Numbered from the stretch's first letter, positions 9,575-20,391 are shown. The stretch is 64,000 bases of DNA from Paracoccaceae bacterium (GCA_030148225.1 JASBTX010000009.1:62001-126000); one strand, 5' to 3'. A program made the numbers and translations. The notes: a model not told the origin generated them from the sequence alone.

Positions 9575-11488
9575 ATGAGCCTGCCGCCCGGATTCCTTGA
9601 CGAATTGCGCACCCGCACCAGCCTGTCGCAGGTGGTTGGGCGCAAGGTCATGTGGGACGCCCGGAAATCCAATCAGGGCAAAGGTGATATGTGGGCACCC
9701 TGTCCGTTTCATCAGGAAAAGACAGCTTCGTTCCACGTCGATGACCGCAAGGGGTTCTATTATTGCTTTGGCTGCCACGCCAAGGGCGACGCGCTGTCTT
9801 TTGTTCAGGAAACTGAGAATGTGGGTTTTCTGGAGGCGGTCGAAATTCTGGCGCGCGAGGCTGGCATGCAGATCCCTGCGCGGGATCCGGGTGCGCGCCG
9901 TCGCGCTGATCGGCAGTCGCAGCTGGCTGCCGTCATGGAACAGGCGGTTCGTCACTACCGGCTGCAACTCAATACCGCAGCCGGTGCCGAAGCACGTGAA
10001 TATCTGGAACGGCGTAAACTCTCGACCGACATGCTGGAGAGATTCGAGATCGGCTTTGCCCCCGATGCGCGGACCGGCCTCTGGCAACATCTGACCGGTG
10101 CCGGCGTGGCGCCCGAGATGATCATCGATGCCGGTCTGGCCGCCCGTCCCGATGATGGCGGCGCACCCTATGACCGTTTTCGTGGCCGCATCATCTTTCC
10201 CATCCGTGATGCGCGGGGGCGGGCCATTGCGCTGGGCGGGCGGGCGATGGACCCGAATGCGCGCGCGAAATACCTGAATTCACCGGAAACCGATCTTTTT
10301 GACAAGGGACGCAGCCTCTATAACCACGCACCCGCCCGGGAAAGCAGCGGCAAGGGTGAGCCGCTGATCGTGGCCGAGGGCTATATGGATGTGATCGCGC
10401 TGGTGCGGGCCGGGTTTGGCGCAGCAGTCGCCCCGCTGGGCACCGCGATTACCGAGGATCAGCTTCGCCTGCTTTGGCGGATATCGCCCGAGCCGGTGAT
10501 CGCCCTTGACGGGGACAAGGCGGGGCTGCGGGCGGCAATGCGGTTGATCGACATCGCGCTGCCGCTGCTCGAGGCGGGGCGTTCGCTCAGGTTCTGCATT
10601 CTACCCGAAGGACAGGACCCGGATGATCTGATTGCTGCGCAGGGTGCCGGCGCGATGCGCGAGCGGATCAGCAATGCGATGCCCATGGTCAATCTGCTCT
10701 GGCAGCGAGAGACCGAAGGGCGCAATCTGGACAGCCCGGAACGCAAGGCCGCGCTCGACAAATCGCTGCGCGAAGCGCTCAGGCTGATACGCGATCCGTC
10801 TATCCGGTCGCATTATGGCAATGCGATCAGGGACATGCGCGAAGAACTTTTTCACAGCGCCATTCGTACCCGACCGCGCCAGAACTGGAACAGATCAACG
10901 CCCGGTGCGCCGCTGCCGTCGACGAAATCATCCCTTTTGGCGGCGGCCAATTCAGGGGTTGAGGACCGGGTACGCGAGGCGGTGATCCTGGCGTCACTGG
11001 TCCTGCATCCGCAACTGATCCCCGAATTCGAGGCTGAACTTGAAGATCTGGATCTGGCAACCGATCACGATCTGATCCGGCAGACGCTTTTGGCTTCTGA
11101 CCCCGATCAGGCGGGATTTGCCGAAAATCTGGCCGGGAAAATTCAGGCCCCTCTTGATAAGCTCTTTGCGCTTAACCATGTGCAACTGGCCCCGTCGGTG
11201 CGCCGTCCCGAAGACACGGAACTGGCGCGAAGATGCATCACGGGCGAATTGCAGAAACTTTCCGCGCGTCGGGGTGCCAGCCGCGAAATCGCCGAGGCCG
11301 AAGAAGACCTGGGCGGTCTGGCAGATGAGGGGGTCACCTGGCGGCTTGGCCAGGCGGCAGAGGCGCGCAACAAGGCGGAAAAGCAGCATACTGATCAAGG
11401 GGCCGAAAGCGATGAGGACGCATCGGCAATGTCGGAATATCTTCAAAGCCTTATCGATGGTGAGGTTTGGGTAAAGAAAAACCGGTAA
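9575..11488 (+). CDS. dnaG: DNA primase
   Basis: Primase of the replisome, 637 residues. The CHC2 zinc finger is formed by Cys43, His46, Cys64 and Cys67. The TOPRIM domain shows EGYMDV (Glu268) and DGDKAG (Asp312). The C-terminal region matches a helicase-interacting domain in position only. I start at ATG 9575 (MSLPPGFLDEL), the usual alphaproteobacterial DnaG N-terminus; an upstream ATG at 9515 would add 20 residues unlike the family. No strong ribosome site is seen before 9575. The dnaG-rpoD pair, 82 bp apart, is the classical macromolecular-synthesis arrangement, here without rpsU. Confidence 0.95.
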   Translation: MSLPPGFLDELRTRTSLSQVVGRKVMWDARKSNQGKGDMWAPCPFHQEKTASFHVDDRKGFYYCFGCHAKGDALSFVQETENVGFLEAVEILAREAGMQIPARDPGARRRADRQSQLAAVMEQAVRHYRLQLNTAAGAEAREYLERRKLSTDMLERFEIGFAPDARTGLWQHLTGAGVAPEMIIDAGLAARPDDGGAPYDRFRGRIIFPIRDARGRAIALGGRAMDPNARAKYLNSPETDLFDKGRSLYNHAPARESSGKGEPLIVAEGYMDVIALVRAGFGAAVAPLGTAITEDQLRLLWRISPEPVIALDGDKAGLRAAMRLIDIALPLLEAGRSLRFCILPEGQDPDDLIAAQGAGAMRERISNAMPMVNLLWQRETEGRNLDSPERKAALDKSLREALRLIRDPSIRSHYGNAIRDMREELFHSAIRTRPRQNWNRSTPGAPLPSTKSSLLAAANSGVEDRVREAVILASLVLHPQLIPEFEAELEDLDLATDHDLIRQTLLASDPDQAGFAENLAGKIQAPLDKLFALNHVQLAPSVRRPEDTELARRCITGELQKLSARRGASREIAEAEEDLGGLADEGVTWRLGQAAEARNKAEKQHTDQGAESDEDASAMSEYLQSLIDGEVWVKKNR

Positions 11489-11519
11489 ATGGGTGCGCAT
11501 CTGACCGATTCGCGCTATT

Positions 11520-11547
11520 GAAACGAATCAGGGTACGAAACGAATCA
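11520..11547 (+). promoter_or_regulatory. 11-bp direct repeat upstream of rpoD
   Basis: GAAACGAATCA occurs twice, at 11520-11530 and 11537-11547, six bases apart, in the 82-bp dnaG-rpoD gap and 24 bp before the rpoD start. The spacing puts the copies 17 bp apart, so they would not sit on the same helix face exactly. It may be a binding site or a feature of the mRNA leader; no factor can be named. Confidence 0.35.
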
Positions 11548-11570
11548 CCCGCTTCTAGAGGAGCCCTTGT

Positions 11571-13571
<2,001 letters not shown>

Positions 13572-13631
13572 ACCCGGGCCCTTCAAATTTGGTGCAAAGT
13601 TTCGCAACTTGCTGATTTCGGTCGTCCGGCT

Positions 13632-13646
13632 CTAACGCCGCGTTAA
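13632..13646 (+). promoter_or_regulatory. candidate CtrA-like box (CTAA-N7-TTAA)
   Basis: CTAA at 13632-13635 and TTAA at 13643-13646 with 7 bases between, one mismatch from the TTAA-N7-TTAA consensus of the alphaproteobacterial cell-cycle/motility regulator CtrA. It lies 37 bp before the unknown secreted-protein gene. Support is the pattern only. Confidence 0.35.
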
Positions 13647-13683
13647 CCTGCCCGCCGCATGCTGCGACCCGAGGAGGGCCGGA

Positions 13684-14430
13684 ATGCGGATCGCTGTCAT
13701 ATACCTGCTGGTCTGGCTGTCATTCGCCGGACCGGGCCGGGCGGATGAAAAGAATAACATCTGGATCATGTGGGAACGTGTTATCGACGAACGTGGCGAT
13801 TGCTCAGGTGCGGGCTGCGCGGACATCCGCGACTTTCAAAGCCACTTCCTGATGAACCTGCCCGCGCGCGATGCCACCAGCCTGTTCAGCAGCCTTGCGC
13901 CAATGGCGCGACGCTATGGGTCGGCAAATGTACGGCACGATGCCCTGCCGCTCTGTCCGGCAGCCGTAGGTGGGGATGAACCGCTCGAACTGTCAGACAA
14001 GGTCGATACACTCAGGGGGCTCGACGGTATTTTTGTTGACCTCAGAGGCGTACGCGGCCCGGCAGGTTATCAGGGCCAATTCGGCGCCGATGCGCAGGCC
14101 TATCTGACGGACAGTTTCGCCATGGCAGGCATCGCCATGAAAACCCGTGCGGAATACGAAAACAGTCAGACCGTAGCGGCGCTCAGCCTGCGCTATTCGC
14201 CCGATGTGGCCGGATGCAGGCCCTGGTCTGTCATCCTCAGCCTCAAGCAGAACGCCACATTGCTGCGCGATCCGGCAATCATGATCGAGGCGGTCACGTG
14301 GTCGGCCAGCGCGCGCCAGGACGAAAACAATATCGAGTACAATGCAGGTCAGGCGGCGCAGGATGCAATACGTCTGTTCGTCGCCGATTATTTGAAGGCC
14401 CAGCAGTCCGAAGCACTGGCAGCTCAGTAA
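13684..14430 (+). CDS. hypothetical secreted protein
   Basis: Protein of 248 residues that I do not recognise. It has a clear signal peptide (hydrophobic to about residue 15, cleavage probably after Ala20) and then a soluble domain with two Cys pairs, including C40SGAGC45, that could form disulfides in the periplasm. No catalytic motif stands out. GAGGAGGG precedes the ATG by about 7 bases. A CtrA-like box sits in its promoter, and it is tail-to-tail (7 bp overlap) with a GH16 hydrolase whose own promoter carries a perfect CtrA-type box, so the two may be co-regulated. Function unknown. Confidence 0.75.
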   Translation: MRIAVIYLLVWLSFAGPGRADEKNNIWIMWERVIDERGDCSGAGCADIRDFQSHFLMNLPARDATSLFSSLAPMARRYGSANVRHDALPLCPAAVGGDEPLELSDKVDTLRGLDGIFVDLRGVRGPAGYQGQFGADAQAYLTDSFAMAGIAMKTRAEYENSQTVAALSLRYSPDVAGCRPWSVILSLKQNATLLRDPAIMIEAVTWSASARQDENNIEYNAGQAAQDAIRLFVADYLKAQQSEALAAQ

Positions 14431-15146
14431 TTCAGGGTTGTTGGCGACGCCGGGACAAAGCGGATTTGAGCCACCCGGGCACTTGCGGTTTGCGCCTCGC
14501 TTGCCTGCCCGGCCCAATCGGCCAATGCGGGTGAGGCCGCCCAGAGATTGACAAAGAGGCGTGCGGGCAACCGGGGCAGGGGACCATCTGCCGCGCTGCG
14601 CCGATAGACTTCGCGCCCATCCACGAACCAGCGGATCTGATCGCGCTGCCAGTCAAACCCGTATCGATGCAGCCCGTCACGCGCATCGAAACCCAACGGT
14701 ATCTCGCGGCTCCAGCGATTGCCATCGACGAAAGTCGTGATGATCATCGAGGTCATTGAACGGCCCAGAAATTCGATATCAATCTCGTCATGGCGGGTGC
14801 CATAGGCAGGGCCGGTATAGAGGAAAAAACCGGTTACAATGCCCGCGCCCGGTGCGGGTCGCAGCGTTGCCTCGTAATATCCGTATCCGGTGGTGGCACG
14901 ACGTCGAAGCGCGCTACCGACGAAGCGGTTGTTCCCACCTGTCCGGGGTGCGAGGCCAAGGGTCAGGCCCCCGTCAAACCGGATCATTTCCCGCCGCCAG
15001 TCGGTATCAAATCCGGGGTGATCGAAATCATAGTCGGCAATTGCCCAGCTTCTGCCCGGCGCATTCTCAAACCGTTCGGTAAACCCGGCCGCCACGGCCT
15101 GACCCGCAAATGCAACAATCGCCACACTGACCCACATTCTGAACAT
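14424..15146 (-). CDS. secreted glycoside hydrolase family 16 protein
   Basis: 240 residues with a signal peptide (cleavage around Ala20). The GH16 catalytic signature EIDIEFLG lies at 121-128: Glu121 nucleophile, Asp123, Glu125 acid/base. GH16 enzymes cleave beta-1,3 or beta-1,4 bonds in glucans and galactans (laminarinase, lichenase, agarase, ExsH-like succinoglycan depolymerase); the substrate cannot be told from this sequence. I start at ATG 15146, preceded by a GGGGG stretch; an upstream in-frame start would place a non-signal extension before the signal peptide. Divergent from yjbQ across 151 bp with a CtrA-type box. Confidence 0.88.
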   Translation of the reverse strand: MFRMWVSVAIVAFAGQAVAAGFTERFENAPGRSWAIADYDFDHPGFDTDWRREMIRFDGGLTLGLAPRTGGNNRFVGSALRRRATTGYGYYEATLRPAPGAGIVTGFFLYTGPAYGTRHDEIDIEFLGRSMTSMIITTFVDGNRWSREIPLGFDARDGLHRYGFDWQRDQIRWFVDGREVYRRSAADGPLPRLPARLFVNLWAASPALADWAGQASEAQTASARVAQIRFVPASPTTLNY

Positions 15147-15205
15147 CGACACCCCCAAACCCGGGATGAGGTTAGGTTTGCCCGGTGTTCTGCGCGAGGG
15201 ATTTA

Positions 15206-15220
15206 TTAACAAATGGTTAA
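15206..15220 (+). promoter_or_regulatory. candidate CtrA box (TTAA-N7-TTAA)
   Basis: Exact TTAA-N7-TTAA, followed by C, at 15206-15220. It lies 60 bp upstream of the GH16 start (minus strand) and 78 bp upstream of the YjbQ start. CtrA controls motility, envelope and gene-transfer-agent genes in Rhodobacterales. The match is exact, but a 15-bp pattern can occur by chance. Confidence 0.45.
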
Positions 15221-15297
15221 CGCAGGCGGGCCGTCGGCAGCATTGCCATCAGGCGCGCATTGCTGCATGCAGCGAACATCCAGACAGGTTTTGTGCG

Positions 15298-15726
15298 ATG
15301 ATATCCGAGATTGGCGTTCAGACGCGTGGACAAGGGCTTTATGAGTTCACCAACCTGTTTCGGTCAGAGATCCGCCTGACCGGTGACGGCCTTGTGACGC
15401 TCTTTGTTCGCCACACGTCCTGTTCGCTACTGATACAGGAAAATGCAGATCCCGATGTCGTGCGGGATCTGAAGGCTTTTTTTCACTGTCTGGTGCCGCC
15501 TGCCGATGATCCGTCAATGCACTATCTGCGCCATGTGGCCGAGGGGCCGGATGATATGCCGGCGCATATCAAGGCTGCGATGCTGCCGGTCAGCCTGAAT
15601 GTGCCGGTGCGTGACGGTCAACTCATGCTGGGGACGTGGCAGGGGCTCTACCTGTTTGAACACAGAACCGCACCGCACCAACGCCGCATCGCGATTCATT
15701 TCAGTCGGGATGCGGCTGCGCCCTAA
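15298..15726 (+). CDS. secondary thiamine-phosphate synthase / YjbQ-family (UPF0047) protein
   Basis: 142 residues, the usual length for UPF0047/YjbQ. The conserved HTSCSLLIQENADPDV (His39) and GTWQGLYLFEHR motifs are present. Members have weak thiamine-phosphate synthase activity in E. coli, but the true role is uncertain. I start at ATG 15298 (MISEIGVQTRGQGLYEFT), since upstream in-frame starts would add 44 residues of unrelated sequence. It overlaps by 4 bases the end of the convergent large membrane protein. Confidence 0.85.
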   Translation: MISEIGVQTRGQGLYEFTNLFRSEIRLTGDGLVTLFVRHTSCSLLIQENADPDVVRDLKAFFHCLVPPADDPSMHYLRHVAEGPDDMPAHIKAAMLPVSLNVPVRDGQLMLGTWQGLYLFEHRTAPHQRRIAIHFSRDAAAP

Positions 15727-18269
15727 CTTTTGGGGAGCTTGAGCGTCAGGCTCCTGCCGGATTTGATGTAAGAGAGCGATGATTTGTCGATCGCGGCCAC
15801 CCTGCCGCCATCAACCTTGTCGCCCACCGCGACCTTGACGAAGCGGCCACTGGGCAGCCGCACCAACGCCCGCCGGTTTGAGGGAGAGCCATAAACGCCG
15901 ATCAGACTGACTTTCTTCAGCGAGATCGCGTTCTTGATCGTGGCTTCCTTGGCGACCGATGCGCGGGTCGGCAAAATGGGGGCTTCTTTCTTGGTTTCGG
16001 TCGGAACCCGCGCCGCCTCTGACGGTTCTGTTGCGCCCTGCTCTTCGATGATTTTGGCGACCGTATCGGCAAAATCGGTCGGACGCTGGCGCGGATTGAG
16101 CGACGCAACCACGGCAAGTTCACTTGCCGCGTCGGGATCGACGGCATCTTCGGCGCCAACGGCCTCAAGCGCAGCCGCGATGGCAGCAGCCTGATCGGAA
16201 ACCGGGCGCTGACGCGGCTTGATCTCTTGCAATTCGTCACGCGTCAGGCCGCCAAGTTCACGCCGCTCGATCAGGTCCGCGATATTTTCGGGCCGCTTGC
16301 GTGGTTTGAATGATGCAAGGCGAACGGTGGCGTCTTCCGTGTTCTCTGTTGCGGCATCGGTATCCGCCCCGTCGTCTGTTGCGGCAACCTCCTGCACCTC
16401 TGGTGTTGGCCGGTCACCGGGCCGCAAAGGTGGGATCTTGCTGGGTTTGCCAGCGATCACCAACGCACCTTCAGGCGTTTCGGCACCTTCCGGTGTTGCG
16501 ATGATCAACCCGTTTTCGTCAAATTCGAATACCGAACCGGCGGGTAGTGGATCGGCGGCGCGAATATCCGGCTCGACCGGAAAGATGATCGAGGCAGAAG
16601 GCAGCGCCACCGCGTCATGCGGTACGATATCCCGGTCAATCGACGCGAAATAGACATCCTCGAGACCGACGGATTCGGCGGGGATCGCCTGAACCGGCGC
16701 CAGTTGCCAGATGCCGGTCGTGACATAGAGAAGCTCCGCCGCTTCGGGCGAGAGAACAAACTCGACCGGTGCCTCGACATCCTCGGTCGTCAGTTCCGGT
16801 TCGTCCAGCAATTCAATCGGGTCGATCTCCAGATCGGTGGTTGCATTTGGCAGGCTCGCAACAACAATCTCGACCCCGGTTTCGACATCACCTGCGTTTG
16901 CCTTGCCCGGTTCCTCATCCGCGACCAGAAAGTCCCCCGGATCCTGCGGACGGAAATAACCGGCGATGGTGTCGCTCAGAAATATCGACGACCAGATGGC
17001 GATCACGGCGAGCACGACCAGAAGGATCAGCGTAAGCACCAAACCCATTCGCCCGGAATTGCGTTGTTCGGCGGCGCGTGCACCGAAAAGGGTCATGGCT
17101 TCGCGCTCGTCTGCCTGCGGGTCCGGGGCTTCGTCACCGCTGAACTTTTTGCTGAAAAAAGCAAACCGGCGCGAAGGCGTGTTTTCACCACCGGCGTTAC
17201 GGTCGGCGTCAAAAGGCTCTAACGAGGCTGCGGCTGCGGCAGGCGGTTCGGCGATTGGGCCGGGGTCAAAACCCCTGTCGATCACGGCTGCGCCGGGACC
17301 GGGATCGGCATCGGGCATCGCGATAGGCGGCGCTGCCCCCTCGGCAACCTGCTTGTCGGCGACCACATTCTGGGGTGCCTGTGGCATTTCATCGGGTGGA
17401 AAGACCATCGGTGCCGAACGCCGGGGTTTCTCGTCTTTCTTTGCCTCCGGTGCGACGGCAAACCGGGCACTTCTGTTTTCAAGCGCCGGAGCGGCTTTTT
17501 CGGCAGTCTGTGACTGATCACGCCGCGATGAGAACGAAAAACTGCTTTGTGCCGCGTCGTCGGTCTGCGAAGGTGACTTCTGGTCCTCAGCCGATTTCGC
17601 GGCTTTCGATTTCGTCTTTGCGCGCGATTTGGGCGCGGGTTTGATCTCGGGTTCTGCAACTGCGGCCGGTTCGGCAACAGGCTTTGGCTCAGGCTCTGGG
17701 GCGGGCGCCGGTGGCAGGGATTTGATCGCGCCCTTGACGACGACAGGCTTGCGATCCCGCTCGACCTTTTCGCCCTGCAGGAATCCGGCGGCAAAGGTTG
17801 TTTCGCCGAAATGCGGCTCACCATCAAAGCTCTGATTTTCGGGCATGGCGACAAAAGATACCGGGTTGAAGCGGTTTTCGACGGCGAAACTCTCTGCTTC
17901 TTCAAGGGTTTCGCGCGCAACGACCGCTACGCGCGCATCCTCTCCGATCTGGCGCCAGTCAAATACAAGCTCGGACACGTCATAGGGGGTGCGTCCCTGC
18001 AACTGGCCCGTGATCTGCTGCCGCCGTTCTGCATCGCTGGGCCCGGGGGCAAACAGCGTCGCATAGAGGATCTGGCTGTCCGGAATGATCAGCTTGGTCG
18101 CGATACCGCCCTTTTCCAGCGTGGTCGCCGTATCGCGCAGGATCGAGAGCGTTCCCGCCGTATCGGGATCGTCCAGTGCAACCTCGCCAACCGTCAGCCA
18201 GCCAGAGCGCCCGCGATGCAGCAGACTGATGCCGTCATGCGACAGGTTCAGCGCAAAATTCGGTTTCAT
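15723..18269 (-). CDS. large single-pass membrane protein with GspL/PilM-like N-terminus and PilP/GspC-like C-terminus
   Basis: 848 residues. Residues 1-160 look like the cytoplasmic actin-fold part of GspL/PilM proteins (LIIPDSQILYATLF, RRQQITGQLQGRTPYDVSEL). Next is a long Pro/Ala/Lys-rich linker, a single TM helix near 408-432, an acidic periplasmic stretch and a C-terminal domain (about 785-848) resembling PilP/GspC (LIGVYGSPSNRRALVRLPSGRFVKVAVGDKV type). The two ends are normally separate proteins of type II secretion/type IV pilus machines. I start at ATG 18269; TTG 18290 is less likely. No other T2SS/T4P gene is nearby. The domain assignment is by eye and not secure. Confidence 0.6.
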   Translation of the reverse strand: MKPNFALNLSHDGISLLHRGRSGWLTVGEVALDDPDTAGTLSILRDTATTLEKGGIATKLIIPDSQILYATLFAPGPSDAERRQQITGQLQGRTPYDVSELVFDWRQIGEDARVAVVARETLEEAESFAVENRFNPVSFVAMPENQSFDGEPHFGETTFAAGFLQGEKVERDRKPVVVKGAIKSLPPAPAPEPEPKPVAEPAAVAEPEIKPAPKSRAKTKSKAAKSAEDQKSPSQTDDAAQSSFSFSSRRDQSQTAEKAAPALENRSARFAVAPEAKKDEKPRRSAPMVFPPDEMPQAPQNVVADKQVAEGAAPPIAMPDADPGPGAAVIDRGFDPGPIAEPPAAAAASLEPFDADRNAGGENTPSRRFAFFSKKFSGDEAPDPQADEREAMTLFGARAAEQRNSGRMGLVLTLILLVVLAVIAIWSSIFLSDTIAGYFRPQDPGDFLVADEEPGKANAGDVETGVEIVVASLPNATTDLEIDPIELLDEPELTTEDVEAPVEFVLSPEAAELLYVTTGIWQLAPVQAIPAESVGLEDVYFASIDRDIVPHDAVALPSASIIFPVEPDIRAADPLPAGSVFEFDENGLIIATPEGAETPEGALVIAGKPSKIPPLRPGDRPTPEVQEVAATDDGADTDAATENTEDATVRLASFKPRKRPENIADLIERRELGGLTRDELQEIKPRQRPVSDQAAAIAAALEAVGAEDAVDPDAASELAVVASLNPRQRPTDFADTVAKIIEEQGATEPSEAARVPTETKKEAPILPTRASVAKEATIKNAISLKKVSLIGVYGSPSNRRALVRLPSGRFVKVAVGDKVDGGRVAAIDKSSLSYIKSGRSLTLKLPKS

Positions 18270-18288
18270 ACCGTGTGGACTACCATGC

Positions 18289-18307
18289 AATTTTTCCGGC
18301 GAAAATT
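18289..18307. promoter_or_regulatory. 19-bp interrupted palindrome AATTTT-N7-AAAATT
   Basis: AATTTT (18289-18294) and AAAATT (18302-18307) flank TCCGGCG, 20 bp upstream of the minus-strand start at 18269 in the gap with the divergent SIMPL gene. A second palindrome, TTGAC-N8-GTCAA, lies at 18377-18394, 31 bp before the SIMPL start. Possible operators; no protein can be named. Confidence 0.25.
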
Positions 18308-18424
18308 ACGTCTTATCCGCCAAGGCAGGCTACAGCAGGAATTCGCCTAAGGAAAGCCAAAGCGCGCAGCGGTGTTTTGACTTTTGGCCGTCAATCGGGA
18401 CCATGATCACCGAAGGAGAACAAT

Positions 18425-19102
18425 ATGCGCGCATTTCTGGTTTTTGTTATCGCGATTTTGGCCAATCCCGTCCTGGCACAGGGAAGGATCACCGTTGTCG
18501 GGCAGGGAATGGTGGCGGGTGTGCCGGATATGGCGACGGTGTTCATGGGAATCAGTGTCGAGGAAAAAACCTCCGAAAAAGCGCTGGATGCGGTTTCCGC
18601 AGCCGTGGACAAGATGACGGGAACGCTTGGGCGGTTTGATATTGCTGCGCGTGACATCCAGACCTCGGGGCTTAATCTCTCGCCGCGCTGGAACAATTCC
18701 AGCAGCTCGTCCGACGCCCGGCTGGTGGGCTTTTTCGCGTCCATCTCGCTCTCGGTGCGGGTGCGCGATCTGGATCGGCTGGGGCGCATTCTGGATGCGG
18801 TTGTTACCTCTGGCGCCAACCAGTTTCACGGGCTCGAGTTTGGTTTGCAAAATCCTGGCCCCGCGCTTGACGAAGCGCGCAGAATGGCGGTGCGCGACGC
18901 GCGGCGCAAGGCGGAACTTTATGCAGAGGCTGCCGGTGTCGGGCTGGGCCCGGTTCTGTCGATCTCTGAACCATCCGCGCCGGCAGCGGGCCCTGTCATG
19001 ATGCGTGAAACGGCGGCGCTTGTGCTTGACGCGGTGCCGGTTTCCGAGGGCGAAGTTTCGACAAACGCCACGATCACGATCGTTTTCGAGATTTTGCCTT
19101 AG
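18425..19102 (+). CDS. SIMPL domain-containing periplasmic protein (DUF541)
   Basis: 225 residues. A signal peptide ends near Ala18-Gln19, followed by the SIMPL/DUF541 pattern: an N-terminal ITVVGQG strand, repeated beta-alpha units, and the conserved ARRMAVRDARRKAELYAEAAGV helix. The family is periplasmic or membrane associated and implicated in oxidative stress tolerance in E. coli (YggE) and in other processes; its biochemical role is unknown. GAAGGAG is well placed before the ATG. The 3' end overlaps the convergent pseudouridine synthase by 29 bp. Confidence 0.88.
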   Translation: MRAFLVFVIAILANPVLAQGRITVVGQGMVAGVPDMATVFMGISVEEKTSEKALDAVSAAVDKMTGTLGRFDIAARDIQTSGLNLSPRWNNSSSSSDARLVGFFASISLSVRVRDLDRLGRILDAVVTSGANQFHGLEFGLQNPGPALDEARRMAVRDARRKAELYAEAAGVGLGPVLSISEPSAPAAGPVMMRETAALVLDAVPVSEGEVSTNATITIVFEILP

Positions 19103-19877
19103 ACCGGGTTCCGGGTTTCGGTGCCTCTTCCTGCCGTGAAATGCCGAGCTGGTCGGCAAGGATACGCGGTTTGATCTCGCTGACCTCTCCGGGCTTGAGT
19201 TCACCCAGCCGGAACGGTCCATAACTGATGCGGATTAGCCGGTTCACCGTCAGCCCGACCATGTCCATTGCGCGCCGGATTTCCCTGTTCTTACCTTCGC
19301 GCAATCCAACCGTCAGCCAGGCATTCGCACCCTGCTGGCGATCGATCGTGACGCGCATCGGCTGATAGTGTTGCTCTTCGACATGAATACCTGCCTCGAG
19401 CGGGGCGAGTATCTCGGGCGTCGGGTTGCCCTTGACCCGAACCCGGTATTTGCGGAGCCAGCCGGTTGAGGGCAGCTCCAGTCGACGCTTGAGCGCCCCG
19501 TCATTCGTCAGGAGCAACAGCCCCTCGGAATTCATGTCCAGCCGTCCCACCGACATGACGCGGGGCAGATCATCTGGCAGCGTGGCAAAAACGGTCTCGC
19601 GGTTCTTTTCATCGCGCTCCGTGGTCACGAGGCCCGCAGGCTTGTGATAGAGCCAGAGCCGCGATTGCGCGGCCTCGGCAACCGTGGCGCCGTCGACGGT
19701 GATGATATCCCCGTCGGTGACGTTCAGTGCCGGGCTGTCGATCTTTTGCCCGTTGACCGTGACACGCCCCGCCACGATCATTCGCTCGGCCTCGCGGCGC
19801 GATGCGACGCCCGACCGGGACAGGCGCTTGGCGATACGTTCGCCCGGAACATTAGTGCGGGGGGTTGATTGCGTCAT
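19074..19877 (-). CDS. RluB/RsuA-family pseudouridine synthase
   Basis: 267 residues. An S4 RNA-binding domain (about 13-60) precedes the catalytic domain with the motif GRLDMNSEGLLLLTNDG, where Asp114 is the catalytic Asp. This domain order fits RluB/RluE/RsuA-type synthases acting on 23S or 16S rRNA; the target nucleotide is not decidable. The C-terminus is Lys/Arg rich. It is divergent from tadA across 37 bp. Confidence 0.92.
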   Translation of the reverse strand: MTQSTPRTNVPGERIAKRLSRSGVASRREAERMIVAGRVTVNGQKIDSPALNVTDGDIITVDGATVAEAAQSRLWLYHKPAGLVTTERDEKNRETVFATLPDDLPRVMSVGRLDMNSEGLLLLTNDGALKRRLELPSTGWLRKYRVRVKGNPTPEILAPLEAGIHVEEQHYQPMRVTIDRQQGANAWLTVGLREGKNREIRRAMDMVGLTVNRLIRISYGPFRLGELKPGEVSEIKPRILADQLGISRQEEAPKPGTRSKAKSRKRS

Positions 19878-19914
19878 GGTCGGCGGCTTATCGCGTCGGG
19901 CAGAACAAGGAAAG

Positions 19915-20391
19915 ATGATTGTGTCCGCTACGCCTTCAGCAGAGTTTCGCAGCTACATGGATATCGCGCTGGCCGAGGCCCGCGATGCGCGTGACCGTGG
20001 CGAGGTGCCGGTGGGTGCCGTGGTCATCGGGCCGGATGGGGCGGTGCTGGCACAAGCCGGTAACCGGACCCGCGAATTTTCCGACCCTGCGGCACATGCC
20101 GAGATTCTGGCGATCCGGGCAGCCTGCCAGGTGCGCGGATCAGAACGGCTTGCCGACGCAGACCTTTATGTCACACTGGAACCCTGCCCGTTTTGCGCCG
20201 GGGTGATCGCTGCGGCGCGGATCCGGCGGCTGTATTTCGGGGCGGCGGACCCGAAATCCGGTGGTGTGTTGCAGGGGCCGCGCATCTTTGACCATGATCA
20301 GTCCCATCATCGCCCCGAGATCTATGACGGCATCGCTGAACGCGAATGCGCCGCGCTGATGCGTGCGTTCTTTGCCGGACTGCGCGGCTAA
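19915..20391 (+). CDS. tadA: tRNA adenosine deaminase
   Basis: Converts A34 to inosine in tRNA-Arg(ACG). 158 residues with the cytidine-deaminase fold zinc site: His61 and Glu63 in HAEILAIRAA, Cys91 and Cys94 in PCPFCAG. The length matches TadA. I start at ATG 19915 (AAGGA immediately upstream); the longer frame from 19684 runs through the divergent gene's start region and is rejected. The stop overlaps the convergent UPF0173 gene by 4 bases. Confidence 0.93.
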   Translation: MIVSATPSAEFRSYMDIALAEARDARDRGEVPVGAVVIGPDGAVLAQAGNRTREFSDPAAHAEILAIRAACQVRGSERLADADLYVTLEPCPFCAGVIAAARIRRLYFGAADPKSGGVLQGPRIFDHDQSHHRPEIYDGIAERECAALMRAFFAGLRG

